From positions 1 through 41,648 of the forward strand of contig MU616794.1 in assembly GCA_025201705.1 (NCBI GenBank): a stretch of DNA of 41,648 bases. The letters are read 5' to 3'. The DNA is from Dissophora ornata. Taxonomy: Eukaryota; Mortierellomycota; Mortierellomycetes; Mortierellales; Mortierellaceae. Shown piece after piece: positions 8,350-20,286 of the stretch (position 1 is its first letter; the number at the start of each line of letters is the position of its first letter). Position numbers and translations under genes: made by a program. Below the pieces are notes generated by a model. It saw only the letters and a list, made by a program, of their open reading frames with translations. It did no database searches and was not told the origin of the DNA.

Positions 8350-11300
8350 ATGGCGCTCATTCAGGAGGATGACTCCAGCCACCACCGCCATGTCCTCCAG
8401 CGTCCCTCCGGGAACGGCGATAGCAACAGTAATAGCAACAGCAGCAGCAAAGAATCTCCAGATATCACCCCATCCTCATCTACCAAGGATCCTATGTTAT
8501 CCACATCTAGTACCATGCCTTCCGCTTTTAGCCTTCACCCAAAGCTGCCTCAGCCGCAGGACCAACGTAAGGTGGAAGGAGGACAGGTGCCGGTACGGCC
8601 AGTGGATAGGAACTGGGCCCGTGTACGGCAAAAGATGATCGGAAGCGATAGTATCGCATACGCCCACCTCACGACTCAGATATCGGAAACAAACACAGCG
8701 GGTGTAGAGACAGTCAGCACTCCAAGTGTATACCAACCACAGCACTCAGACCTGAAGAATCAATTACCGATGAACAATAGCATTCGTCCTGTTGTAAACC
8801 AGGTTAAAGACCAATCCAGGATACAGCCAGCAATTGACAACTCAGGGACTGTTTCAACCGGGATTAGAGGCGTACTGGGTTTTCGGACCGTTGTCGTTCA
8901 AAGGACCCAGCTTAGGAAGATGGAGAAGGAGATCGAAAAGGCATTAACCAGACATTCAAACGAGCAGAGTCGGGCTGTGGCGAGGATAGGCGCTAGTACG
9001 AGAGGTATGATTCCCGGAACCTCATACAACCTAATGACGCTCCAGGAATCCAGCTCTATGGACAGGACCTTTATCGATGAGATGTCAGAGATTCTCATAC
9101 GATGGAAGAGCCTCACAGTTGAAGTCCCCTGTAAAACGGAGATCCTTCGAACGTTGTCGAGGATGTTGCAGGTGGATCGTCCAGAACCGTTGTCTCGTAA
9201 GCGCCCCTCACGATAATTCAAATGAGCGCCATTCAGGATTTCGGCCATACTTGAAATTTTCTCCCTTAACCGCCATTATTTCACATAGGCATCGACTCGG
9301 CAGCAGTTTTGTCTCTATTTGACCAGATGAAGCAACAGTTTCCACTGCAGAATGAACTCGAAGACCTGCAGGATGTGCTCTGGTGTCTTAGCCTTCTTTC
9401 GCCAAAATACGCATGCAAGAATGTAAGCATGAGTTCAAGGCCGAGTCTATTGTTGATTTATGGCAAGGACAAGGAAGGACTTGCGCTGACAAAACTTGCG
9501 TCTTATTCTAGGACCGTGTCATTGCCACTATTCAGGATTTGCTGAAACCCAACGTCCTCATGGCCACTGTACCTCTGTCACCCAGGAATATTCAAGCGAT
9601 GTTGGCTTCAGTAGTGAAGCTGCTGAATGAGCAGGCTAAACTGCCTCAGGAGACACAGGACCGGCGTCTTCAGTCGTTTGCAACAGAGCTTATGGAGCGG
9701 ATACGAATCGGAGACTTGGGCGTCGGTAGGGAAATGCCCAATGATCGGCCATTGCAGGAACACTATGCTCAAGTGGCTTTCCTGAAAGGTCTTATTGAAT
9801 GCTTGCGGATACGGGATCAAGATGTTGTCCACTTTTTAATCCATGAAATACTACCCGTAAGTCCACAGAGAGCTGCCGCTGTAGGGTCTCGTCCTCTCCA
9901 TTCGGTTCCTGGAGGATCTCATCTAACACACCGAAAATTATTTGTATGTAGAGCTATTGGGTGGAGCCGGTCTCTAAATACCCTATGACAATGGACGAGC
10001 CAGTGATGATACTTGGACAAGTAGCGAGCGAATTGGTCATGAGTACCCCTATATCGTATGCAGATGGATCTGAAGTATCAAAATCACTTGTTCTCAATTT
10101 GATTCTTTTCACTGGAGAGTTTCTTCCGCCAGCAGGTCTGAGTGGGTTTGTTTCCAAGGACGCAGTTGCCATGCTTGTGCGCTTTATCCTCATGGTGTTT
10201 TCAATCGAGTATCTTGAGGACCAACAGCAGGAAAGACTGTCTACAAAGAATCATGTATGGGGCGAGGACCAGGAAGTAATGCCTCGTGCCTCAACATCAA
10301 CAGACAGCGAACAGGAGATACTATCCAGAACGCCACCAAGGACGCCATTGAGTCCAAACGTGAGCGGAGAAAATTTCCAAGCACGGTCATTGCCACCGCA
10401 TGTCCCGAACCTTGTTGTGGATGAACAGTCGAGCCCTGTAGTACAACGTGCGAGGGTTTACTTTGATGCGCTATGGGAGAATGGATACCAGGACGTGATT
10501 ATCGATCAGCTAAAACTTGAGGTACGATTGAACCTTACAGCAGCTCCGCAAACAGTCATATCTCTTGATTCAAGTGCACTAAATCCCTACATTGTCTCTT
10601 GTCTCTTAGACCGAAAGCATTTCGTTTCGACGTCTGATCAACCTGTACCATCGAGTGGTCCTCGGATCCGTCAATGCGATGAGCTCGCCTATCCTAACTG
10701 CAACGCTTAACACGTTCTTTAGTGTAAGTGCATGTAAAGACTGCATCTCCGAGGAATGATCCATGTCTTCACTCGGATTCTAACTGTTGTTGCTTGGTAA
10801 TATAGAAACTTGTTGCTCATCAGCCAGAGCCGAACGAACGTCTTTCCAGGCTGCTGCTCCAGCTTTCTGTTCTGCACAGAACTTCGTTCTACAAGCCAAT
10901 GATAGCCTGTGTGGCATCAGACTCGACACAGTTTGTCACCGATTACCTCTGTATCCTATCCTGTTTGGAGATGCACATGGGCCTCGTAGACCTCTACATG
11001 AGAGATGCTGATTTGATATGTGTCATTGCGATGACGGATGTTGGCCCTGAGCGACCAAGAACAGACTCTCATACTCAAGTGCTGAAATGGGGGTCATGCA
11101 CGGTCGGCCAATGTGTCATTGTCCTTGAGTTCATTTATGCGATCAAGAGGCTTGCCAGAAGTGGAGACAAACACCATGTTGAAGTCGGGAAGATGTTCTT
11201 GATTGATCTGGAGAGGAAGCTCGGTCTATATCTTATATCCAAGGTAAATGAAGATCATAACGGATACCCTGGTTGCTAATTATCATTAGCACAAACTGTG

Positions 11301-14300
11301 GATGCTAATCCTTGTTCTTTCGATAAACAGGAAAAGAGAATTCTCGTCCCGCGGCCCATGCGCGTCCTACTTTGCTTGATATTCTACGAGATTCGCATGC
11401 TCTGCAAAACCATTCATCGGTATGATGTTTACCCTTCAGAATATTGCTCACTACAATTCATTATGACTGGGTTGGGTATGTATGTTAATACTAATCGGCT
11501 TTTTTTTTAATGTAGACCGGGCTGGCTACCACGGATACTGGACTGGGCCGTCAACTACAAAGTTCCTTCAGGGACCGGAAACGCACAAGGAGGTCCTCAT
11601 GGAATCTCCGAGACAATGCGCCTTCGCATTAAGCACATCTACAGTAGTGTGGATAGCCTAGTTGGCGACGTAAGTCAAAACCTCCTTGACTCGTCATAAT
11701 TGATTTTATTCATCTTTCTCTGTTTCTAACATTGCCTGCTTTTTGTTGAACATGGTCTATTAGCGTAAAGAGCGGTACACCGTTAAGACCACTGACGCCG
11801 GAGCTGGGCCGAGCAGGGAAAATTCGACATTATCCGAGAAACTCCTCTCCGCCAGTGCCAAAACCAAGCCTTTAATTCAGCCCAAGCGACTTGGCCGCAT
11901 GCCGGATATACGGATGGACGAGACTGTAGCTGTTTTAAAGCTACTTATCACTGTCCACTCAGCTATCCATGTCGGTGAATATCTACAACTTGTCGAATCC
12001 CTATGGAATATATACTGCCTCGAATCTCGACCCAAAGTGGCATCAGCAGCAGCATTCTTGTTTGTCAAGTGCGCCGACATCGCCCCAAAGAATACTTATA
12101 CCCTAATATCGCGCGATCTTACAAGGTACACCGTCACAGCCCTATGAAAACATTGTCTCGCTATATCCTCAAGTTTTGGTACTGACTTTGTTTCGTCCAT
12201 GCTGTGATAGCGACGATCCTTTCAAACGCCTGTCGGCTGTAGAGAAACTGAGCGTTCTCTTTGACCATCGCAACGAATTACTGCTGCAACCATATGTCAT
12301 CGACCCCTCCGCCAAGGGACCCTTTGGCACCACGGCAGTTCAGGTCCCTTTTGCGTGTTCCGAGGTCGGTAGCAACCGCTACACAATGGACGAGCCGCGC
12401 TGGCTAACAGAACTCAAGAGTGTGAGCAATTTCCCAGTTGACATCCGGAATCAATTTGAAGAGCTGGGATGGGGTGAAAGAGGTCGATTGGAGAGGGAGT
12501 TGGTACGGCGTTCGCAGACGCCACTGATGCTTTCGTGGACCGGATACCTCGACGAAGACTACGAGGGTAAGGCGAATTTCGGCCGGACATACACCGCCAA
12601 TTCCAAGGACAGGCATGCCACAGTTCTGGTTCCTGTCTTGAACTCTCTCAATCTGGCGACAATTGATCTACTGGATGACAAGTCTATCGGCGTCCGTTCA
12701 GCAGTCATCAATTTTTTGTCCGACTATATCCGAAATGAGCCCGTCCTGTTTGTTCGATGGCTCTTTGCAGAGATTGTTCAAGCGAGACCCGACCGCCAAA
12801 AGCGTCTAATCTCGCGGCTCCACCTGCTTATGAGCGCGAGCTCCAAGTTACCACCGGGCTTTGCATTTGCGCTGTTCAATCACCTCCTTGGACTATTGAA
12901 GTGGTACCAAAGAAACTCTAGAGCACTAGGCATCGAAATGATGGCGACAGTTCTCCCACTACTGGCTGATGTAGTGTCCTCCACCAACGACATTGTCTTT
13001 AAGGACTTTAAGAGAAACAAGGTCGATATGTTCTTTGCGAATCTGGGACGCTTCTGGTTCAAGCCCAATATCTCACCCGAATCCATGTTCCCCAGTCGAC
13101 TCTCAGACACTGGCAACATCTTGTCACAGCTGGGTGTCCCATATCAGCTCTTCCAGACGGCGGTCGTCAACATCAATCAGATCCAGTTCATGACCAGTTT
13201 CCTGGTCCGCTTTCCTCTCGAGGTTTCGGATATCAAGAGCAGCATTGGCCGTTTCAATAGGATGCCTCGGACTGATGCCACCGAGTCTGCTCTTGGTCCC
13301 AAACCGGAAAACAGCCAGTACCTTCCGGATGTGTCTAGAGAGAAGTCGCGCTTTGTCGTTGCGATGTCGGACCAAGAGCGGGGTCTTCGTGTGTTGTCGT
13401 CTCTTCGGGCACGCGCCTGGCTCTGCTTTGTCCTGAACCTTATCCAACGCATGGAGAAGAATAACACCCAGCGACAGGAACTCGTGAACATCTTCAATGG
13501 AGTGAATGATATTCTGCTGGAGCACGGGAATGACCTCGGAATTGTCGGTCAGGCGCTAGACGTATACGTTACTGCGGCGACTCACTTGAGGCGGTTCTTT
13601 GCCTCGCAGAATGGCTACATGCTCATATTCCCAGCTTTGTTCAAGACCTATTGTGACTCCTCAGCTATACGCGTGGTGCATGATACGATCAATGCAGCCT
13701 TTTACCGGTTTTACCTTCTCCATCAAGAAGCCTTCATCCTTCAAAGTCTTGGTGCCATCGTTCCGTTGATGCTCCGCAACATGTCCAGAGAGCAGTCCAC
13801 TGTCATGGCGAGATGTCTCTTTGATTTTCTGGAAGCGCTTGACCAGCCCACGACAACATACCATTCGAAGGCCCTTGGCGTTTCCTCACTCTCGGAGCCC
13901 TATCATGAGAGCGGAAGTTATGGGGGTCCTCAGCTTGAGATTCCAGAGTGGATGTCGTCTTTCATTTCAAAGGACTCGAAGCTATTCCAAAGCAGCAACC
14001 TTCTTCACAAGCGGGAATTCTCGATAGCTGACTCAATCAAACTGTTCCTCGCTGTGATTGCCTTCGATCCAGCTTCATTTCGATCCGAACAGTTTGTTCG
14101 AGTTCTTACGATCATTCTGCCGTTCTTTCTGGAGCGTGAGCCCCAGTTGATGACCAGCGGACTGGATAGTCTTATCGAAGTCTTCTCAAAATTTGGAAGA
14201 TCGTCTAAACCGCTCGTGCCGCCATCGTTTGTTCCACCTCCTGTAGCCCCACGGCAGGACCAGGATACTGACGATAGCACATGCGAACTCAGCAGGTTCG

Positions 14301-17300
14301 CTCTGTTCCGGAGTCCGCTTTCAAAGGCGCAGGCCGTCAAAGGAAAGACTTGGGCGCAGAACGACCGTGTTGCGATCAAACACGAGTTTATGTGCCTCAT
14401 TGAGCTATTTTGTGATCGAGGCGGTCAACTAGCGGACAGTCAGCACCTGAAGATGGCGGCGTTAGTTAGATCTATTGTCAAGGATTACACGTCGCTCAAA
14501 ATCCCTTGTACGACAGAATGGATCAAGGACTATATACGAGACGTGATCCTTCCTGCACAGAGTCTCCAGCAGGGATGTCGAGCGGCGCTATATTTGATAA
14601 CCCAATTCTCGAACGCCTTCAAGATGCACTACAAGTCGATTGATTTTTCAGGACTTGTGGATGGAATGCTGCTTGTAGCAGAAGATGATCGGCATTTTCT
14701 GCGGAAATCGGCTGAACTGTCGAATATGTTTAGGGAAAGGATCATCAACCCCGCCCTTGCACTGTCTGTCAAAGGAGACTGGATAACTGACTGCGTTCAC
14801 ATCTCTCAGGCACGTTTCTGCAGTAGTCTCGTGGATCTCGTTCTATCAATGATCAACAATGCAGATACGGACACAATCGCTGAGCTTGAGCAAGCAACAC
14901 CGACACCTCGACTCATGGCTTATATTGTCATCCCCATGTGTCTTCGCTTTAAGAGTCGGTTCCAGTCCAATTGTCTGGATATTTTGGAGATGCAATTTTG
15001 GCTGAGGATGCTTGGATTGACAGTGAAGGCGGCCGAATATGACCCGACTTTACGAAGGTCCTCTCGCACGGCTGGGCTCTTTGCTCCTATGCTCAACGTC
15101 GCCCGTGCCAGTAGGAGACGGACCTCCTTTGAAGTCGCCGCAGCTATGTCGCCTCAGCAGCTTGCACATCCGCCATCTGCCCTTTTACCACCATTGACTG
15201 GCACCATACCACAGACACCTAGCCAGTCGAAAATGCCATCCCTACACCAAAAGGACGATCATGCCGAAGAGGATCAGCATCAGAAAACGGAGCCCAGTAT
15301 GAATGCATCGCCAGGTCTATTGGTGGACTTTATTGCTCTGAGGATTATCATGGTCCGCGGCGAACGGTATCTGTCATACCACCCGGGATGTTGGCTGGAC
15401 ATCTTCAGCATTGCCAAAAAGTTCTTCTCGGCCCATTCGTTTGTAGCGAGTTCCTTCTCTGGGCCGATTCCGATGAGGCATAGCCGTCAGATCAACCCCA
15501 ACGGCTCCGGTCCTGCGTCGCCAAATGTCATGACCCCATTCCCAGCAAGCCCGCGCTTCGACGGGCCTCGCACCCCAGACCTGTGGCAAGCAGGGGGTAG
15601 CCTGTCCCCGTTTCCTGGATTCTTTCGCTCCTCAAGTGAGCTAACATCATTTGCAGGACCAGGTCATATCAGAGAAAATATTCCAACGACAGCCCTCGGC
15701 TACATGCTATGGACGTTTGCAGAAACAATTCTCTTTAATCGCCTGCCCTTAATGATCATGATGCGCCCTTTCCTGCTGGATCAGCTTCGCATGGTTCAGG
15801 ACTCTCAGACCCTCTCTGCACGTCCCAGTCGGTCGGCTAATAGTTCAGGTCCAAACTCTCCAGCGTTCTATTGGCCCTCGCCTGCCATCACGCCCTCAGG
15901 TCAACCTGCGACAGGGTCTGCGCCTTGGATGTCGCCTTTACGTCATAGGAGTGATAGCGGATCGAACGAACGTTCCAATGGCCAAGATCCCACGACACTC
16001 AAGGAGCAGCAGCGTGGGGAGCGCAGGAAGCAGTGGAAAAGCTGGAGCAAGCCTACTCAGACCATGCTCGCGTATACGGCGATCGACAAACCGCTTCAAC
16101 ATTTGGCGGCCCCCATGTCGCCTCATTTGTTGTCGGCGAGCCACCAGCGTCAGCGCGGCCTGATGCCTATGACCTCTGAGCAAGGCGGAAATGCGACCTC
16201 GATGCCTCGAAATACAATCAATCATCTCCTTGGGAACAGGCACCACCGCTCCGAGTCAGAGAATAACAAGTCTGAACATGTGCTGCCCAAAGTTCTGGTC
16301 GAGCGCGCCAACAAATCGATAGATCACGTACGTGCGATGATGAATACAGCAACGGACGGATGGTCAGCCTTCTCGGCATTCGCTCTGCCCATGTACCCCG
16401 AAAAGAAGGCACCTTCGTCCTCGTCTGGTCTGTCGCCATCCATGGCGAGACATGTCGACCGACGGGACTCGTCCCAGTTCCCTCTTATGGAGTCTAACCA
16501 GGGCAACGACAAGCACTTTCTGCTCCCTGGCAAGTACGAGCGACAGCCTGCTAGTCCCGGGTTCGGATCCATGTTCCTGGCCAGAGAGGCTGCGTTCAAG
16601 GCACCATTATTGTCACTGCCAGATGCAGCGCTACCAGGATCTTCATCGCCACAGCATTCAATGACACTGACGGTTCCTGGCGCTGTCCCTGAAACTAGCA
16701 GACCAACGCTAAGCAGTACCACGAGCGATGGGGGCTTGTCCTTACCAAGGATTAGCACTGATAGTGGGAATGAAAGTCGAAGTTTCCTAGTCAGCTCAAC
16801 TCCGCTGCCGGTACCAGCCATGACGATCGGAGAGTCTTCGACTCCTGCACCTATAACGCCGACCTTGACAGCCCCTCCTGCCACAGCACCCCCTCCTGCC
16901 ACAGCACCGAAGAAGGCTCGTAGTATTCTGAAGCCCCGCATTATTACGACATCACCACCAAAAGCCGACTCAAACTCACAATTTCCAACATCGACAGAAC
17001 TTCCTTCTGCTTCTGTCCAGAGCCCAGATCAACACGGGCATCAAGGAGGACATCCCATCCGGCGTCTGGATAGCCGAACGACTGACGATGGGATCAGTTT
17101 GATAAGCGGAGGGATCAATCTCGACAAGCGGCCTAGCATTTCATCCGAAGAAAAAGAGGACTACGAGATGGCTTCTACTCAGGCAAGGAATAAGATCTTT
17201 ATTCAGAACATTGAAGAGGAGACGCGAGTGATCTTGGCTTGCTTTCCTTCAGTTTTCTCAATTGGGTTCGCGCCTCTGCCAGCAGCTGCTGCATCCCTTG

Positions 17301-18175
17301 ACCCCCCAGAGATGACAGTTACGGTTGAGGAGCCGCAAACAGCCCAGCAGGCGGAAGGACGGACGGGTGAAGGAGCGTCGTTAGTACAACAAAACGAACA
17401 AGCGCGGGCGAGCACTCCAAGCTTGTCGGTACCCAGTCGCAAAACGCCATCGATCGTAATCCAGGACCAATCCTATCTCGCTCCTTCACCTATAAACCCG
17501 CTTCCATCTGCTCTAGAAGGAGGCGAGCACCTGTTCCGATCGAGTAGCAGGGATCACGCAGACTTTGAGGATGTAGCGATGGCGTATAGGGTTGGGCCTC
17601 TACCACCGAGCTCTGCCAAGGAACGACGGCCCAAGAGCGTGATTTTTCAGCATGCACTATCCGCAGGCAGCAGGGCTGGAAGTGGGGCATCGGCATCCTC
17701 CTCTCACACTGCTGTTTTTGAGGCTGCCGGTGTCGGTGCCTCTGCTACTCGGGTAGGCGCACCTCCTACCCTATCAGTCACTCTCTCGTCCCCGCCCCTG
17801 CCACCATCGTCGTTGTCGTCGTCGTCAACGACGTCATCCTCGTCGCCCCATTCGTTGATGGCCTCCCTATCAGCTGCATCGTCGAATCCATCGCTGCTAT
17901 CGTCGACATCTTCCCAGGGAGTCGGTGCTACAACAACGGGGGCTGATAAGCGGACTTTGAGCCATCCGGTATCCATGAGCCTTAACCCACTGAGAACAGT
18001 GGTCGAATCTGAATCAGGGCTACCGTCGCTTCAAATCACGCCGTCGCCAACATTGAATGAACCCGAGGGACTGAGTAATCTTCGTGTGCCTTTGACGAGT
18101 GACAATAGTAGCAGCATAGTTGGTCTCGGACTCAATGTGGGCTTGGGATCAAGGAGGGATGAGAGAGAACGGTGA
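8350..18175 (+). CDS. UNC80 homologue (NALCN-type channel complex subunit)
   Basis: Ten exons: 8350-9196, 9289-9422, 9512-9856, 9952-10521, 10610-10723, 10806-11243, 11331-11419, 11516-11669, 11764-12125 and 12211-18175. All phases agree, giving ~3005 aa (human UNC80 is ~3258). Residues 1-190 are low-complexity. A long HEAT-like helical region runs to ~2100, then a Ser/Pro/Thr-rich tail. UNC80-like segments, compared from memory, include VFKDFKRN (~1280), GYMLIFPALFKTYCD (~1488) and FYLLHQEAFILQSLGA (~1520), matching the human stretch around FFKDLK, GYQWILPTMLQVY and FYILHRKPFVLQLF in the same order. In animals UNC80 is a huge cytosolic scaffold holding UNC79 and NALCN. Fungi have the related channel Cch1 with Mid1, so a role beside Cch1 is the natural inference. 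Alternatives such as Tao3/Furry share HEAT repeats but not these segments. Confidence 0.8.
17423..17464 (+). other. adjacent LxVP and PxIxIT-like motifs in UNC80 tail
   Basis: The UNC80 frame reads LSVP (17423-17434) and, four residues on, PSIVIQ (17447-17464). These match calcineurin docking consensus forms; yeast Crz1 uses PIISIQ. Further matches in the same tail are LTVP (16667-16678), LPVP (16805-16816), PTLSVT (17765-17782), PSLQIT (18023-18040) and LRVP (18080-18091). The tail is Ser/Pro/Thr-rich, so some matches may be chance. Confidence 0.45.
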
Positions 18176-18419
18176 CAGACCGTGGAGAAATTTCTTTGAT
18201 TTGATGAAATAGGTAGAAAAATCACTTTAAATACCACTTAATGCCATGTAGAGAGTGTACGACTTTGGAGAATAGCACCACCAAAAAGTGTTGTAACAAT
18301 GTATTATGATTTCGACAAAAAACGCACGAAATGAGTGTTCAAGCCAGGAGCTGCCAACTGGATTGGACTTTTATTAATATCCCTCAGGCAAGGACCATAT
18401 ATGTGAATCTAGAGCAGAA

Positions 18420-18855
18420 TTATGACAGGACCATCGATGTGAAATTCGTTGCGGAAGCAGCGTTCAATCGATTGAGCTTGTCGAATAGGGCGGGTCAGTT
18501 GCCATGCGTAGCGACGTCGTTCACCCGTGCGCCTTATTTGATTACGGCTGTTAGATCCGATGTCTCGGGCTTTAGGCAGCTTGGCGTCCTTAGGCAAAGT
18601 GAGCTTTTGGCTGATGCTGGCAATGTGGTTGCTGATGCGCTCATCGCCGATGTGCTTGCTGGGGTTCCTGATGTTCCGTATGAGTGGGCGATAGCGTATC
18701 GACGCGTCCTTGGGGTGAGGGACATCAATGTCATGGCTTTGGATGCATCGAAGGTACTCAGTGAGGGCATTTACTGCGCATATGAGGGAGTCGTCGTGGT
18801 GAACTCTTTGCGTGCGGGTACGTCCATGGCGAAACAAAAGATGGTACACGCTCAC
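18420..18855 (-). pseudogene. tyrosine-recombinase (Crypton/DIRS-type) relic
   Basis: On the minus strand one frame (18855 to about 18540) reads YRPLIRNIRNPSKHIGDERI, then ISQKLTLPKDAKLPKARDIG. After one frameshift the neighbouring frame (18524 to 18420) reads VNDVATHGN followed by TGA, where a Trp is expected, then LFDKLNRLNAASATNFTSM and a TAA stop. The order and the HGN(W) box resemble the C-terminal catalytic part of fungal tyrosine recombinases carried by mobile elements. The usual Tyr near the FDxxYR position appears replaced by Asn. With a frameshift, a nonsense change and no N-terminal part, it is dead. It lies just after the UNC80 stop codon. The family call rests on motif memory. 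Confidence 0.5.
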
Positions 18856-18897
18856 GGTGCAAGAGCAGAATATATCGCCTTACGGGAAGTTTTCTCT
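18838..18897 (+). repeat. inverted repeat, arm A
   Basis: The reverse complement of this arm matches 20058-20129. The core of ~41 bp, from GCGATATATTC to CATCTT, has two mismatches; a looser match extends ~20 bp further, with an 11-base gap. The arms lie about 1.2 kb apart and bracket the Helitron relic. Each arm can be read as KMV..HGARAEYIA, so they may be copies of one coding fragment, or terminal repeats of a lost element. Confidence 0.8.
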
Positions 18898-18906
18898 ATA
18901 TTCTAA

Positions 18907-19653
18907 CTAGCAGATTGCCCTTGCATAGGTGTGCATTAATTAAAGTTGATATTTATTAATAATGTACACGGCAAGATATGCATTGAGTGTTATATTTTAC
19001 AATGCTGCTTTAAATACAATGTTTCGTGTATAGTGTCCAATGGGTGTAGTTAATGGTGCAGCTGGAGTAAGAGTAGGTCGAAGTGCAGTTGGTTTGTCGA
19101 GGATAAGCACTTTGGGATTACGGGGAATGGAGCATCTTGAGAGAGCAACATAAAGCTGTCCATGCGCAAAGACGGAGAGGGGGAGGTATATGCCTGTCGT
19201 TGTTAGCGTCTGGCCTTGCGCCCTATTGATAGTTGGGGCAAATGCGGGGTGAATTTGAAACTGAAGACGTGTAAACTTGATAGGAGAAGACCCGTCGTCG
19301 TTTGTTGTAAGCGGTATGCTAGGGATAAGGACGATATTTTCGGTGAATGAGCCAGCCAAGATCTTGGCCTCGATTACATATGTTCCCAGCTTAGTGATTT
19401 GGAGGCGAGTTCCGTTACACAATCCTCGCTTTGTTGAGACGTTGCGGAGGAGAATGATCGGCTATCCGACTTTCAGGAAAAGTGTATGAGGAGGAATAGA
19501 GGATATGTCGAGTATATTGAGGAACTCAGGCTGAAAGTGAACGGCCTGATCTAGATTTACATCCGTATAGTCGGTACTGGTGTAGGTGCAAATGTGTTCT
19601 GACTGGAACATAGCTCCCGGACACACCACTCCGCGGTTTGACCTCAAAAGCAC
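18907..19653 (-). mobile_element. Helitron relic with Pif1-type helicase C terminus
   Basis: A minus-strand frame from 19653 to 18997 encodes the end of a Helitron helicase: YTSTDYTDV, FQPEFLNILDISSIPPHTL, LCNGTRLQI, then motif V-like HPAFAPTINRAQGQTL and motif VI-like LYVALSRCS. The frame is intact except for one TAG at 19462-19464, just before PIILLRNVSTKRG. Upstream helicase motifs and the Rep/HUH domain are missing, so the element is truncated near 19620-19650. Downstream, the minus strand reaches CTAG (18907-18910) followed by T, which fits a Helitron 3' end (CTRR inserted before T), though only a weak hairpin precedes it. Non-autonomous and dead. Confidence 0.75.
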
Positions 19654-20286
19654 TACAAGTCAGACAGCAAGCAAAAAATAAATCATTTCAAGAATCATCA
19701 GCGCGTTTGGAATCATTATCAACGTCTGTCGTTTTGGCATCTCTGGGTCTTTTATGGCTCTACCACTGTTGTGCAGAGGGTATGCAGGAGGGATCTGCAG
19801 AAGTTTGTCATCGAATCAAGAGCTTTTCTACAGCCACATCTATTTAATATTCTCCTGCCGTTTGTTGGCAACTCACATAGATTGCATCGAATAGTCTTGC
19901 ACCTGGTAGCTACTGAAAAAGGAATGCTACTTGCAAGGGCGGGCTGCTTCAAAACTCTTCCTGGCATAGCAATAGCTGGTGGAGTCGAATACCGTAAAGA
20001 CTAAAACTTATTGTCCTGGGCCAGGACCAAACATGTGTTATCTTTTTTGAGGAAAATCCAGAGAAAACTACCTGAAAGGAAAAAACGTGCGATATATTCT
20101 GCTCTTGCACCGTGAGTGTCTACCATCTTCTTGTAGGAGAGCCAGGAGGTGCAAAGTGAACCAAGGTGGAACAAAGGGCCGGACATTTTTGATCCTGGCC
20201 CTTGGGTGATAAGCTTGAGTCTTCATGTATTCGACTTTGCCTGTTACTACTCTTCAAATGAAATACTACATCCTATCTGATCCTCC
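19654..20286. other. unassigned sequence between Helitron relic and Csf1 stop
   Basis: No recognisable gene. A plus-strand frame at 19771-20004 (77 codons) reads plausibly (RDLQKFVIESRAFL) but has no known motif. It may be a fragment captured by the Helitron or another relic. Arm B of the inverted repeat lies within. Confidence 0.4.
20058..20129 (-). repeat. inverted repeat, arm B
   Basis: Partner of 18838-18897 in opposite orientation. It is longer than arm A by an 11-base A-rich insertion between the two matching blocks. Confidence 0.8.

Noticed and set aside
7865..8638. 257-codon plus-strand frame overlapping the UNC80 start
   Set aside because: Out of frame with UNC80, Pro/His/Ser-rich without motifs, and spans the promoter region.
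15636..15656. 21-nt GTGAGC...CTAAC...TTTGCAG string inside the last UNC80 exon, in frame
   Set aside because: It has donor, branch-like and acceptor sequences, but 21 nt is too short for known fungal introns, and reading through stays open.
16324..16941. 205-codon minus-strand frame inside UNC80
   Set aside because: Antisense shadow of the Ser/Pro-rich tail; Gly/Val-rich with no motif.
18331..18906. 191-codon plus-strand open frame after UNC80
   Set aside because: It lies antisense to recombinase-like phrases and includes one inverted-repeat arm; no family motif is seen, so it is treated as a shadow of the relic.
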